Of a stretch of DNA of 64,000 nt, positions 47,167-58,422 are shown piece by piece. How positions within the stretch are numbered: position 1 is the stretch's first letter; every line of letters starts with the position of its first letter. Source of the stretch: Corinectria fuckeliana (Eukaryota; Ascomycota; Sordariomycetes; Hypocreales; Nectriaceae); NCBI GenBank assembly GCA_019137255.1, contig WPDH01000152.1:124001-188000 (forward strand), read 5' to 3'. Both the position numbers and the translations under genes were made by a program. The notes beneath the pieces are model-generated. The model did no database searches. It saw only the letters and a list, made by a program, of their open reading frames with translations, and was not told where the DNA came from.

Positions 47167-47900
47167 AGAAGCGCAAAAGGCCGGAAACAGTATCTGCAAA
47201 ACATGAAGCATGTACGGAGCTTGTGTATGATTTTCGAACATCGATATTTAATCTGTCATGGGCCAAATTGATACAGCGCCCCTTTTTTGAAGATGTCGGA
47301 TCTTGCCTGGTTGTTAGCTTGGTTTAAATACATTGTCTAGCAGGAGATTTCTGACCTTCCAACTTCCCGCGCCACTGTTAAGTTATACATTCTCAACTAT
47401 TTATATGCGAAGTTGAATAAATGGATCTAGGTCTTCATATAAAGGTATGTCCCTCAAATGATACTTAGGTAACTGGAGCTGTCATCCTCGAACTAGTGAA
47501 ACAGGGTGACAATATGTCGAGACATCTACCCTAAATCAGTCAGAAGTGTGACCGCAACCTCAGCGGCTAGTATAATAATAATCAAACGTGAAAAGAAACA
47601 TGAGAACGGTACTTTTATGACTATTTTGTTTATTTAGAATACCTACTTAACCCTCACTCTGTTTCATTTAGCGCGATTTTGTCGCCATACTTCACAGTTC
47701 CATAATATAGGGGTTCGATCATTCAACAAGGAACGAGCCTATATTCATAACGTTCTCATCTAAACATGTCGCTTCTGTCCTTCCAGTGCATCCATCCCAT
47801 CTCTTCTCATCGTCACATGACATACATCTGCGTGATGTACTATATCCTTTCAAATCAATATTCCTAAGTGACTATCCAATACCGGCATCTATTTATGGCA
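47167..47900. other. Intergenic region between convergent genes
   Basis: AT-richer sequence holds the 3' flanks of the proteolipid and reductase genes. Nothing else is recognised. Confidence 0.55.
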
Positions 47901-50088
47901 TTAACCCCACACATCCTCGAGCCATTTGTTTCCCTTTTTAGCGGACTCGGCCCAGCTACGAGCCTCAGCATCGCTCCAGTTGTTGTGCTGCTTCATTGAC
48001 TCTTCCACAACCTTTCCAACCTCTCTGGCCATGGACGCCCGACCGCAGATATACACGTTGGCGCCGTTCTGAAGCAGCTCACAGACGTCGCTCTTCTTCT
48101 CACCCACACGATCCTGAACGTAGGCTTTGGGGGAGTCTCCTGCCCTCGAGAAAGCAGGGACGATCTCGAGGAGACCGTCCAAAGAAGCTGCAGTCTCGGC
48201 TAGTTCTTGGCGGTAGAGGTAGTCCTCGTCAGGACGGCGGCATCCGAAGAATAGAATCATTCGGCCGACCGGCTTTCCAATGGCCTTGAGACGAGCTCGC
48301 TCGATGATGAAGCCACGGAAGGGGGCCATGCCGGTACCGGCGCCAATCATGATCAAGGGTGTGGCTCCAAGGGTTGGAAGCTTGAACTGCGAGCGGCGGA
48401 TGCAGCCATAGACCTTGTGGCCTTGCAAGGAGTCTCCCGGTCCGGAAAGAGCATATGTGGGCGCCTGGGCTGACTGCAGGGCAGTGCCGTTGAGTGAGTT
48501 GGAAAGGGAGTAGAGGTAGTTGGTGGTCACACCGTGGATTTCGGTCGAGGGGTCGGCTGCAAGGGGCGTCTTGTCAACACCAACGGTGATGGCAATCCTG
48601 CGAGCGGACACGGCGCTGGAGGAGGAGATGGAGTAGTAGCGGGGCTGGATGCTGGGAAGAGTTTCAACGATGTAAGACAGCGGGAGGTCTTTCCAGACAG
48701 TTCCAGGAGCGGTCAGCGCAAGCAGACGACCGAAGGTAATGTGGTTCTTGGTGACGAAGGCAGCGTAGCCGTTCTTGTCCTTCCCTAGCGTCGAGAGCAG
48801 CTTCGCGGCTTCTTGGTTGGGTGCAAAGCGGGCCAGCTGCCCGACAGTCTCTCGAGAAACGGGGGCGCCGATCTCAAGATAGTGACGGAAGAGAGCGGAG
48901 AGCGTCGTGGGGCTGGGGATCTTGGTGGTCTCTCCTTCTTCCAAAGCCCGAACCAGCAGTGGCTTCTCGGCTCGCTCTTCAAGACCAATTGCCCTCAACA
49001 GAAGCTGCACCTCCTGGTCTGCGTTGATGGGGTAAACCGCCAAATGGTCACCAGTTCCGTAGCGAAGCTCCGCATGGTTGGTGATGTCGAGTTCCATGTG
49101 AAGGCAGTTCCTGTCAGGGGAAGTGTAGAGCTCCGAGGAGCTCTGTACAGTCAACGGCTTGATGGGCGAGTAGGCCTTGACGACCCTGGCTGGGCCGCTG
49201 CGGTGCTCAACCGGCTCGCCTAGGTTGAGGTCGATGAGCGTGAGAGACTCGTCTTCGACGAGGCTGATGCTGGGCGTGTACGGAATGTCTTGCTCCTTGA
49301 AGCCGAGCTGGCCCAGGAACACGTCGAAGAGATCGTCCTTCCAGGCAAGGAAATCCTCCTCAGTACCGCCAGCTGCGTCGTTGGCCTTGCCAACAGGCAT
49401 CAGCCGCTGAGCACCCGCCGCATCAAGTGCCTCGGTCACAACGTCGATGACGCGGTTGTAGTATCTGTAGCTGGTGTTGCCCAGACCGAAGGCCATGTAG
49501 CGCAGGTGGGGGAGCTTGACGTCAAAGGGACGCTTGTGAAGCCACTCCCAGAAGCCAGCGGTGTTGTCGCTGGGATCGCCCTCGCCGTACGTGGAGATGA
49601 TGAAGATGGCAAGCTTGGTCTGGGGGATGAGCGCGATAGACTCGGAGTCGTAGTCGCACAAATCCGCCGACAGAGTCTGCAGGCCGAACCGGAGGTGGCA
49701 CTCTTTGGCTAGTCGGTTTGCTAGCAGTTCTGACGTGCCGGATTGCGAGCCCCAGAAGATGACAACATCCTTGCCCTAAAGAGAGGAATATTAGAATGAC
49801 GTTCGGTGGAGGATAGACAAAGTCTGTTGGCGTGAGACTTACAGACTCCTCGAGCTTTTGCGCAATGTTGCGAGTTGCCTTCGCGCCAGCCCCCGCGCCG
49901 CCCTTGGCTTCCATGCGCCTGAAGAAGATGTGCTCGTAGGGATCGGGCTTGTTCCAGGCAATGCCATTCAGCATGTAAGCCGCAGAGGCAACGCCGACTG
50001 CCGCGATGGCCACAATGTCGGCGGCCGTCTGGGGAGCTCCCAGCTGGGACAGCTGGGACACGGCATCTGTAGCGAAAGCGTTGGCCAT
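47901..50088 (-). CDS. NADPH-cytochrome P450 reductase
   Basis: Two exons (50088-49843 and 49775-47901, 67-nt intron with GTAAGT donor) encode 706 residues. An N-terminal hydrophobic anchor (IVAIAAVGVASAAYML) tethers it to the ER. The FMN domain follows (GSQSGTSELLANRLAKE, STYGEGDPSDNT, FGLGNTSYRYYN). Next is the FAD domain (RYYSISSSS, GVTTNYL), and then the NADPH site (IGAGTGMAPFRGF, YICGRASMAREV), ending DVWG with the usual penultimate Trp. It transfers electrons from NADPH to microsomal P450s. It is divergent from a P450 gene over a shared 0.9-kb promoter. Fungi often carry more than one reductase. Whether this is the main or a dedicated copy cannot be decided here. Confidence 0.95.
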
Positions 50089-50988
50089 TGCTGCAAAGAA
50101 AGACTATCTGCTGAGGTCTGGCTTGAGCAAACGTCCAGAGAAGGGTTCCCGGGAGCCTTGATATTTCATCTCCTTCGGCTACACAGTCCCATCCCGTCTA
50201 GGCTCAAACCCACGATGCTGATGAAAGCTCCTCCCCCCACGTGCACGGGCATGGCCGGATCCGAAGATGGAAAGGGCCTCCGTCGGTCGCCAATCTTGTG
50301 CAAGTAAGCCGAACTCCGTTGGCTGTGAGGAATCGAGATTTACGATAGATCAAATGGGTCCGTCGGCTATCCCCAGGGCCTCGGGGCTGGCAATCGGATG
50401 GACTTGCCTCCCTGGACAGTCCGCAAGAGGCAAGTTCCCTCATCCGGGCGTCTCGAAGGGGAAATTCCCCAAACGAGACAGGTTGCAGCCCAACGCGCCC
50501 CGGTGTTGGGACGAACCCACATGAACCCACATGAACTAACATGCAGCGTCTATGGGGAAATGCGGGGGATTGGGGCATCTGTGGAGTACGGCAGTTTCGT
50601 AAATGCCCTGATGACGATTCCCCCCTCATCGGGCTTCGCTGGCTTCGGGCTTCTTTGACTTCTTCTGCCCCGTGGCTGTCACATCGTGATGCCAGCTGAC
50701 AACCCTCTCCTCCCGACTAGCGGTGCTTGACGCTTGCCCGATGCGATGGTGGCTCTGCTTTTGGGAACTCTTCTCGTCTTTCCCAAAGGGGACTTTTTCA
50801 TCGTCGCCATGCTAGTGGCGGCTGATGCCACGGCCGTGGGCCCTCCTCAACGCCAGTTCTTTTCTCCCTCACTTGGTTGTTTTCGCGGTTGGAAACGTCT
50901 CGACGCCGGAGCATATAATTAAGACTCTCTCGACCGTAGTTTTCTCTCCCATCATCAGAAGCCTTCTCCTCATCACACTTCGCCCATC
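50089..50988. promoter_or_regulatory. Bidirectional promoter between P450 reductase and P450
   Basis: The 900-bp region serves both genes. A TATA-like CATATAATTAA at about 50912-50922 lies some 70 bp upstream of the P450 start and is followed by a CT-rich leader. The tandem pair AACCCACATG/AACCCACATG (about 50514-50533) is a short direct repeat. Confidence 0.6.
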
Positions 50989-52569
50989 ATGTACGCAGTC
51001 ATCGTTGCTGCCGTCACGGCCACAGCCCTTATTGGCTACTTCATCATCTACCCCGTGCTGGTCTACCTCCGCGATGCCAAAGGGCTTCGGAGGTACCCCA
51101 GCTTCCACCCTCTGGCCGGCATCACCAACTTGTCCTTTATGGGCGAGGCCGCCAAGGGTTTCCGATCAAAGACTCTCTATGAGATGCACAAGGCCCATCC
51201 TGTCGTCCGCACTGGCCCCAACTCCCTCTCCTACGGCTCCCTGGATGCCATCAAGGACATCTACGGCCACGGCACCAAGTGCACCAAGGGCGAGTTCTAC
51301 GAGACCCTTGCCGGCACGCACTTCCATCTTGCCGATGTCGTCGACAAGTTCGACCATCAGCGAAAGCGCCGCGCTCTCTCTGCTGCCTACGCCCTCAAGA
51401 ACCTCGAGAACTGGGAGTTCAAGGTCGCCGACAAGACCGAGCGCTTCATCAAGGCCGCTGATGGCTTCTGCACCGTGCCTCTGAAGAAGGGCTTCCGCCC
51501 CGACCCTGCCGACTTGAGCTTCGACTACCGCGCCTTCACCAACTACTTCACGCTCGATGCCATTGCAGACATCGGCATCAGCGAACGCTTGGGCTTCCTC
51601 GACCAGGGCCACGATCTCGTCAAGGCCGAGCGCATGGACGGCACTACCTACTACATCAACTACCGCCAGTGTCTGCACGCTACCGCCCGCGCCCAGTCCA
51701 TCCTTGCCTGGTCCGAGAAATGGTACAACTTCAGCGTCGGCTTCTCCAAGCTGGTCTCCCCCGACTTCCGCAAGTGGTGGAAGCTCAACGAGGGCTGGAA
51801 CGACATTGTGTACCACCGCGCTACCCAGAGACTCAAGCGATACGAGGCTGGCGAGAAGCTGCCCGACTTTTTCCAAGCCATCATGGACCACAACGATGCC
51901 AACGACTCTGGAGTCGAGTGGGGCGAGGTTGTTGCCGAGGTCTCTATCATGATGAACGCCGGCTCCGACACCACCGCCATTGCCATGAACAACGTTATGT
52001 TCTGGTTGCTCAAGAACCCTGCCTGCCTGGCCAAGGCTCGAGAGGAAGTCGACTCGGTCCTTGACGCCGATGAGGTCGTCGCCCCCTACGACAAGGTCAA
52101 GCACCTCCCCTACCTGCGAGCTTGCCTGGACGAGGCGCTGCGCATCACCCCTCCCACCACCTTCGGCCTCCCCCGTCGCACCCCGCCGGAGGGATCCAAC
52201 ATCCTCGGCGACTTCATCCCCGGCGACACCACCGTTTCCATCTCAGCCTACGTCGCCCACCGAGACGAGAAGATCTTCCCGGACCCCGAGTCATACGTCC
52301 CCGAGCGATGGCTCGGCGAGAAGGGCAAGGACCTCCAGCCCTACTTCATCAGCTTCAGCGCCGGAGCCCGGGGCTGCATCGGCCGCAACATCAGCTACCT
52401 GGAGCAGACCGTCCTGCTGGCTAGCGTCCTGCATCGGTACGAGCTGGCTCTCCCGTATCCGGAGTGGGAGCCCGAGAGGCGCGAGGCGATGAACCTTGCA
52501 CCCGGCCCCATGCCCGTGAAGATCTGGCGAAGGGACCTTTCTGTTTCCGAGTTTAATGAAAAGGAGTAA
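50989..52569 (+). CDS. Cytochrome P450 monooxygenase
   Basis: Single exon of 526 residues. An N-terminal membrane anchor (VIVAAVTATALIGYFIIYPVL) is followed by the P450 core. The I-helix oxygen-binding motif is NAGSDTTAIA, the ExxR motif is DEALR, and the PERW segment is YVPERWLG. The heme-binding loop FSAGARGCIGRN carries the axial Cys. It resembles fungal P450s annotated as benzoate 4-hydroxylase-like or pisatin-demethylase-like, but substrate cannot be fixed from sequence. The divergent arrangement with a P450 reductase suggests joint expression. Codon use is strongly C-ending, as in highly expressed genes. Confidence 0.93.
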   Translation: MYAVIVAAVTATALIGYFIIYPVLVYLRDAKGLRRYPSFHPLAGITNLSFMGEAAKGFRSKTLYEMHKAHPVVRTGPNSLSYGSLDAIKDIYGHGTKCTKGEFYETLAGTHFHLADVVDKFDHQRKRRALSAAYALKNLENWEFKVADKTERFIKAADGFCTVPLKKGFRPDPADLSFDYRAFTNYFTLDAIADIGISERLGFLDQGHDLVKAERMDGTTYYINYRQCLHATARAQSILAWSEKWYNFSVGFSKLVSPDFRKWWKLNEGWNDIVYHRATQRLKRYEAGEKLPDFFQAIMDHNDANDSGVEWGEVVAEVSIMMNAGSDTTAIAMNNVMFWLLKNPACLAKAREEVDSVLDADEVVAPYDKVKHLPYLRACLDEALRITPPTTFGLPRRTPPEGSNILGDFIPGDTTVSISAYVAHRDEKIFPDPESYVPERWLGEKGKDLQPYFISFSAGARGCIGRNISYLEQTVLLASVLHRYELALPYPEWEPERREAMNLAPGPMPVKIWRRDLSVSEFNEKE

Positions 52570-53283
52570 TGGGAAGACGTTTGGGAGGGAGTAACAGCGT
52601 TTGCGGGCTTGTAGTTGAGGAACAATTACGATGTGTTTGTTGAGAAAGGCGATGTTGTCCAGACCTAAGAATGCTGGTATCTGGAAAATTCAGGATGACA
52701 TGAGAATGCCAAGCGCTGGCAGGATATAGAAAATTATGAATTGAGATGTAAAGTTTTCAACGATGGCTCATCCACGAATTTTATTAGAAGCAAGGTCGGG
52801 CATTAGTGCGTATACTGAATGAAACAGCCTCGAAACTCGAGGCGAGTAAACAGTGAATTACCTCGCCGTATACTTTAGTTTTAGTCATGTAACAAGTGCA
52901 GATCACCTAATTTTAGAGAAACATCGCAAGGTATCACCGCACACAAGTGAAGCACCACGACTCAAGACAGACTCCTTATATTCAGAAGCAGTCATGTACG
53001 CCTAGCTATCCTTCTAGACTTTCCACCCCTGAAAAGGATGCCCTTGACGCCTTCCTGAAACCACAACTCCAAAAGACACCACATCATACTCGTTTTAACG
53101 TCAAATTTCGGTCTCGTTATTTGTACTATCGAACAGCTTGCGTGCTGCTGTTTAACATTCGTGATATCGACATTGACGGATTGGGTGGCGATTCCGACCA
53201 CCCCCAAGCCCCCTTTAAATATTCTTGACTGCAAAAATTAGCCACAAGGCCCTCTCCTATGTTTATCGATTTTCACTTCCAAC
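52570..53283. other. Intergenic region between convergent genes
   Basis: AT-richer 3' flanks of the P450 and regulator genes. Nothing coding was recognised. Confidence 0.55.
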
Positions 53284-55633
53284 TTACGTCGAGCCTGTTG
53301 GCCAAGCATATTGCGTATCAATCTTCACAAGGATATTGTAGAGTGCCTCTTGCTCCTGCGGCTCCGTGAAGCGATCGCCAGCCATCGTTATTGCGAGACA
53401 TACGTATCTGTAGTGGGAGAGTCAGTAATGAGCAATAGAATCGCGGAAAATATTCAGACGTACGCGTAAGATGTTATAGTCCTCGGATTTGACTGCGATA
53501 GTAGACAAGTCAGCGCTTGTAACTTCCATACTACATCAAGAGGCCATTTACCTCGGCAACTCCGCAAACCATGCGAACATTCTTCTTGATTTCCTCATTT
53601 GTGGCTCTGAAGGCTTTTGCCTGTCCGGGTCCTAGCCTCGGAGCTGTAGGATCATGTGCCGCAAGGAGAACCTGAACAAGGTAGTAGTGCAGAACCCCGG
53701 TAACGACGGCGTCGTTGAGATAGGTCACCTCTGGAAACACACCACTGCTCTGCTCGTTGATGTACATGGGGTGAAAGAACCACGGTCTTTCAACCCACCA
53801 ACGGTCTTGAGACGCTCGCAACTTTTCCCAGGTGCCGGTGCTCTGTTCCTCGGTGCCGTAGCAGTATCGTAGACAAGTAGCACAGTGGAGGATGGTCAAG
53901 TTCGCAAAACTGCAGCCGTTCTCGTCTGGTACCACGAGCCGAGAGATGCTCTCCAAATCAAAGTTGGGATGAACAGGGCGGGCTTGGATGAAAGCCATAT
54001 GGATCTCCTGCCGGAGCGCAACCCAGAAAGCAGCCCTGCGGAGGCTGGCAAAGTCGCTCAACTTGTCTTGCGCCGCAATGAATACCCGTGTGCCCATGAG
54101 ATGTGACTCAGATGACTTGACAGAGGACATGATTGGAACATCAAGCTCCTCCATGTAGCGGAGGATGACAATGGCGGTCAGGAGATTCTCGTCCATGACG
54201 GCGGCGGAACTGGAGAGTGCGGGGATGAGAACGTCGAGACAGTTTTGGTGATATCGATCTCCTACCAGAGCATCAAAGTCACTGATCCGGCTCATACGCT
54301 TTGCCGAAGCGGCAAGAACGGCATTCATGAGCGGCGGACACATGGCTGCTCGGCGCGGCACAACCGTGGCAAAGTGTCGATCGCTGTCGCATAGATCGAA
54401 AAGGGGAGCCAGGTTGTCGACGTAAGTTTGGAACAGCATGGCCTCTATCGGGTCTTCGAGCGGCCATCTTGGAGATTCGAGATAAATGCCAGATATAGCA
54501 TCAGCGATGCTGTCTCCGAGGGGAGAGTCTGTTGCTGGCTGCGGGCTGTCCAACCCGGAGGTGGTAGGATCGCTTTGGAAGATAAAGGGGAAGTTGCGGC
54601 CGGAAAGGGGTGATTCGGTGTAGCTATTGAAGCCGTTGCCTTCTTCTGGAATACTCTGGGAACCCCGGCTCGGAGTACGACCCTGGCTGGTATCTGATCG
54701 AAGGGTTGCTCTCCAGGATGCAACGGCAGAGTGACTGAGGGCGCGTTTTTTGCGGGGGCGCCCGCTGTCCCCAGCCAGGGGCGAGGATGTCTCCAGGTCT
54801 GCTTTACCGGGCTCGGAGCATGGCTTTTCATGGAGAGGGGACGGAGAAGGCTGCTGCGGAGATGGGTGTTGTGGAGATGAGGTCTGGCTTACTGCCTCAA
54901 TGTCAAGGAAACGAGTGAAGCTGTCACCAGCGTTGAAGTTGCTGGTTCCGGTGCCGGCGTCGTGGATGTTGATGACGTCCGGCGTCTCATCAACGAAGCT
55001 CAAGGCCCGGTTGGTCTTGACCCAGGGCTGGTCATGGGCGAATTGGAAGTCTCGTTTGGCCGCCTCCAAAGCTTTTCCAGAACGAATACTGGAGAGCGGT
55101 GGTTAATACAGCTGCAGACATCCAATGACATGAAGGTTTGGGGCGATGACCAACCTTGGATTCAAGCCATGGCGGAACCGCACACTATAGCCGCGGACAC
55201 ACTCCGAGTCGCTCTTACGGCAGTTTGAGCACGCAGGACGGTCGGTATCGCCTGTCTCGTAGCCGGTCAGTAAGCCGGAGCGATCGAGACACGAGGAGTC
55301 GGGCAACAGCTGCCAAGGCGACTCTGATTGGGAAATTAGGCAAGGGCCTTACATTTCAAGTGCCTAGATCGAGGACGCAAAGGGCATGACAGTCAGACAG
55401 AGACATCTGGATGGAGGCACAAGGCGAACGGGCAAGATTGCCTCGATCAGCGAGCTGGAAGTAGAACTCACCTCTGCTTGCAAATCTGTGACGGGCAAGG
55501 AAGTCAATCAGAATGGCCTTCTTTCATTCCATGGAACCCAGAACGGGCAAGAAGATGGAGGGAGTGGGCCTACTTGACAGGGATTCAGCGGCTTCAGCGT
55601 CGCGGACGTGGTGGCCTGCATGGTGCGGGCCAT
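53284..55633 (-). CDS. Zn2Cys6 fungal transcription factor
   Basis: Seven exons (55633-55574, 55485-55472, 55363-55353, 55251-55155, 55088-53552, 53492-53464, 53407-53284) join in frame to 623 residues. The zinc cluster reads CQICKQRHLKCD then RPACSNCRKSDSEC, with perfect CX2CX6C and CX2CX6C spacing. It exists only after joining exons 1-4, of which two are 14 and 11 nt long. The middle homology domain lies in exon 5 (EAMLFQTYVDNLAPLFDLCD, ILRYMEELDVP). The final two exons add SNPRTITSYAYVCLAITMAGDRFTEPQEQEAL and end near YAWPTGST, the usual tail of this class. An upstream in-frame ATG was used, and another lies four codons later (55621). It is divergent from the inositol transporter, which makes that gene a candidate target. 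Confidence 0.85.
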
Positions 55634-56773
55634 CCAAATGTCTGTCTGTGCCGGCAATACAGAGCCGATAGATAGCACTGTACTATACGAGAGTACGAAG
55701 TACGAAACTGTCTGTGAGTCTGGGGAAGGGAGGGGGGGGCAGCCGGGGGCGTGCTTGCTTGCTGAGGCTGGAACCTGGAGAACTGGAGACCCCAGAGTCG
55801 AACGAGTCTGTCTGTCCGTCCGAACTGGAGGCGAGGAGGACGGTGATGATGATGTTCGGGGGAGGGAGGAAGGGGGGAACGGCCGGATGGGGGAATTGCC
55901 TCTTCAAGTCAGTTTGGGAAGGTTCGTTAACCCCGCAGCTGGGGCATTAAGAGGATGGAGCCCCGGGCTGGGCTGGAAACGGGGGGCCCACTGCCCGCTG
56001 GGGGTTAGGCAGGTACCTAGCCTGCCCCTAGCGGGCTCCCCACCGAATCCCCGCTTCCCCATGGGGGCTCTCCGGCCGGGGAAGAAGCGTGTTTAGCGGT
56101 CCTCTGCCAAGGTCTGGGGGAGGGTTCCGGGGGAGGGCGCTGGGGGAGGACGAGCCCGCCCGGGGGTCTGGACCGCTCTCAGGGCTAATCAGGGCTCGTG
56201 GGTTGAACCCCCCCCCCCCCCGAATCGCCGGGTCAGCTTTGCCCTCTTGGAAGCTTGGGCGTTTAGCCTTTAGATGGCACCACGCTTGGCTCGGGCTTGG
56301 AGTAGCAGCAAAGCGAACTTATTCGCACGAGTAATGCGCCTGCAAGCGAATGGACCATTGGATGGCAATCCTAGCTTCCCCCTCAGCGCCGAGCAGCCGT
56401 GGCCCAAGATGGCCTCTCACCACCACACCACCCGCACACACACACAACTCACTCACGCCCTTAGCCTTGTCTCCAACACTTGCCGCGCTTGCTTCCCCGG
56501 GCCTCTGCTAGATCCTGATACGCGCCTCTCGCTCTCAGCTCGCACCCAGGTCAAGGGGGACGTGCCTCAACCATCGATAAACTTATAAGGGCAGCCTTGG
56601 AACGCCGATCCCAAACTTCCTCCCTCACCAGCATCCTTCTGCTTCTCACAGCATCATCCCTTCTCTTCGATCCTCCACCGGTTCCTGCACTCAAACTGCA
56701 ACCTCCACCCCTACCGAGGGTAGCTTCTCTACAACCCCCAGACACCACCTCTTTGCCTCTCCAAGCCGACAAC
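55634..56773. promoter_or_regulatory. Bidirectional promoter of regulator and inositol transporter with CreA-like sites
   Basis: The 1.1-kb region is very GC-rich at 55900-56230. Six plus-strand SYGGRG hexamers, the consensus for the carbon catabolite repressor CreA/Cre1, lie within 170 bp. They are at 55998, 56076, 56114, 56127, 56140 and 56160 (CTGGGG or CCGGGG). A C-run sits at about 56209-56221. A TATA-like TTATAAG at about 56583 precedes the transporter leader. Function as repressor sites is inferred. Confidence 0.5.
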
Positions 56774-58422
56774 ATGGCGAAGGAGGACTTCCAAGACGAT
56801 ATCAAGCACCTGGAGACCGCCTCTCCGGTGGGCTCCTTGCAAGGAGCCGAACTGGATGAGCTCGACTCCATCGAGCTCACTAGGACCGGCAGGTACTCTT
56901 GGCTCGTGTCCATCACCGCGGCCATCGGTGGCATGCTCTTTGGCTACGACACCGGCATCATCAGCGCGGTTCTCGTTTACATCAATGCCGACCTTGGCCA
57001 TGAGCTGCCCTCCAACGAGCGTGAGCTCATCACCTCCATCACCTCCGGCGGCGCCTTCATTGGTGCCATCTTTGCCGGTGCCACTGCGGATCGTTACGGC
57101 CGAAAGGTTGCCATCTATGTTGGCTGTGTTCTGTTCACCCTCGGCGCCATCATCCAAGCTGCCTCTTTCTCCCTTGCCCAGATGACTGTCGGTCGTCTCG
57201 TCGTGGGCTTCGGTGTCGGATCTGCCGCCATGATCATCCCCTTGTAAGTCCTCCTTTCTCCACATATATCGCCCCTGGGATAGTCAGCCCTAACATCGAT
57301 CGCGATAGGTACATTGCCGAAGTCTCCCCCGCGAAATACCGTGGCCGCATGATCGGTCTCGACAACATGTCCATCACTGGCGGCCAGCTCGTCAGCTACG
57401 GCATCGGCGCTGGCTTTGCCCATGTGACTGGTGGCTGGCGATACATGGTCGGTGGCGGTGCTCTGCCTGCCATCATCCTCGGGTGCCTCCTCCCCTTCTG
57501 CCCCGAGTCGCCGCGACAGCTCGTCTACCACGGCAAGATGGAGGAGGCGGCCGACGTCATCCGAAAGATCTTCCCCAACGGCACCGAGGAGCAGGTCCAG
57601 AATAAGGTCAAACACATCACCCACCACGTGGAGCAGTCCAAGGCCCTCAACGCCGGCAAGTCGGGCTGGTGGGTGCTCAAGCAGCTTTATGTTGTTCCCG
57701 CCAACCTTCGCGCCCTCATTGCTGCCTGTGGCTTGATGGCCATCTCACAGTTGACGGGTTTCAACGCCCTAATGTACTACTCTCCCGTCCTCTTCTCCCT
57801 TGTCGGCTTCTCCAACCCCGTTGCTGTCGGAACCGTCATTGCCGGCACCAACTTCCTCTTCACCTTTATCAACCTCATGCTGGTCGATCGCGCCGGACGC
57901 CGCAGAATCTTGCTCTGCACCGTGCAGTTCATGAGCTTGGCCCTGGTTATCGCTGCCATCTGCTTCAAGTGGATCCCCATCAACCACGATCTCACTCTGG
58001 CAGCCGATGCCAAGGTCGGCTGGGCCGCCATCGTTGTCCTCATCAGCATGGTCCTCTTCGTGGGCTTCTACTCCTCCGGCATCGGCAACACCGCCTGGCT
58101 GTCATCCGAATTCTTCCCCATGGAGGTCCGAGCTATGGGCACCATGATGCTCACCATGACTTGCTGGGGATCCAACATCATCGTCGCTTCTACTTTCCTT
58201 ACTCAGATGGAGAACATGACTCCCTCGGGCACCTTTGGCTTCTACGCCGCAATCTGCGCGGCTGGCTACGTCTGCATCTACTTCTGCTACCCCGAGGTCA
58301 AGGGCATGACTCTTGAGGATATCCGAGAGGTTTTCCAGCATGGATTTGGCGTCCAGCGCGCGAGGGAGATGCAGAAGGAGATGAAGATGTCGCGCGAGGC
58401 GAATGCCACTTCCAAGGCCTAG
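56774..58422 (+). CDS. itr1: Major facilitator superfamily myo-inositol transporter
   Basis: Two exons (56774-57243 and 57309-58422, 65-nt intron with GTAAGT donor) encode 527 residues. The ATG of MAKEDFQDDIKHLE was chosen, and the longer frame upstream lacks an ATG. Twelve membrane segments with sugar-porter signatures are visible: FGYDTGIISAVLV, ADRYGRKVAIY, EVSPAKYRGRMIG, PESPRQLVYHGK, VDRAGRRRIL, and the ITR-type segments IGNTAWLSSEFFPMEVRAMG and CWGSNIIVASTFLTQMEN. Those last motifs match fungal proton-coupled myo-inositol transporters of the plasma membrane. The neighbouring inositol dehydrogenase-like gene supports the substrate. Transport of another polyol or hexose cannot be ruled out. 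Confidence 0.9.
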
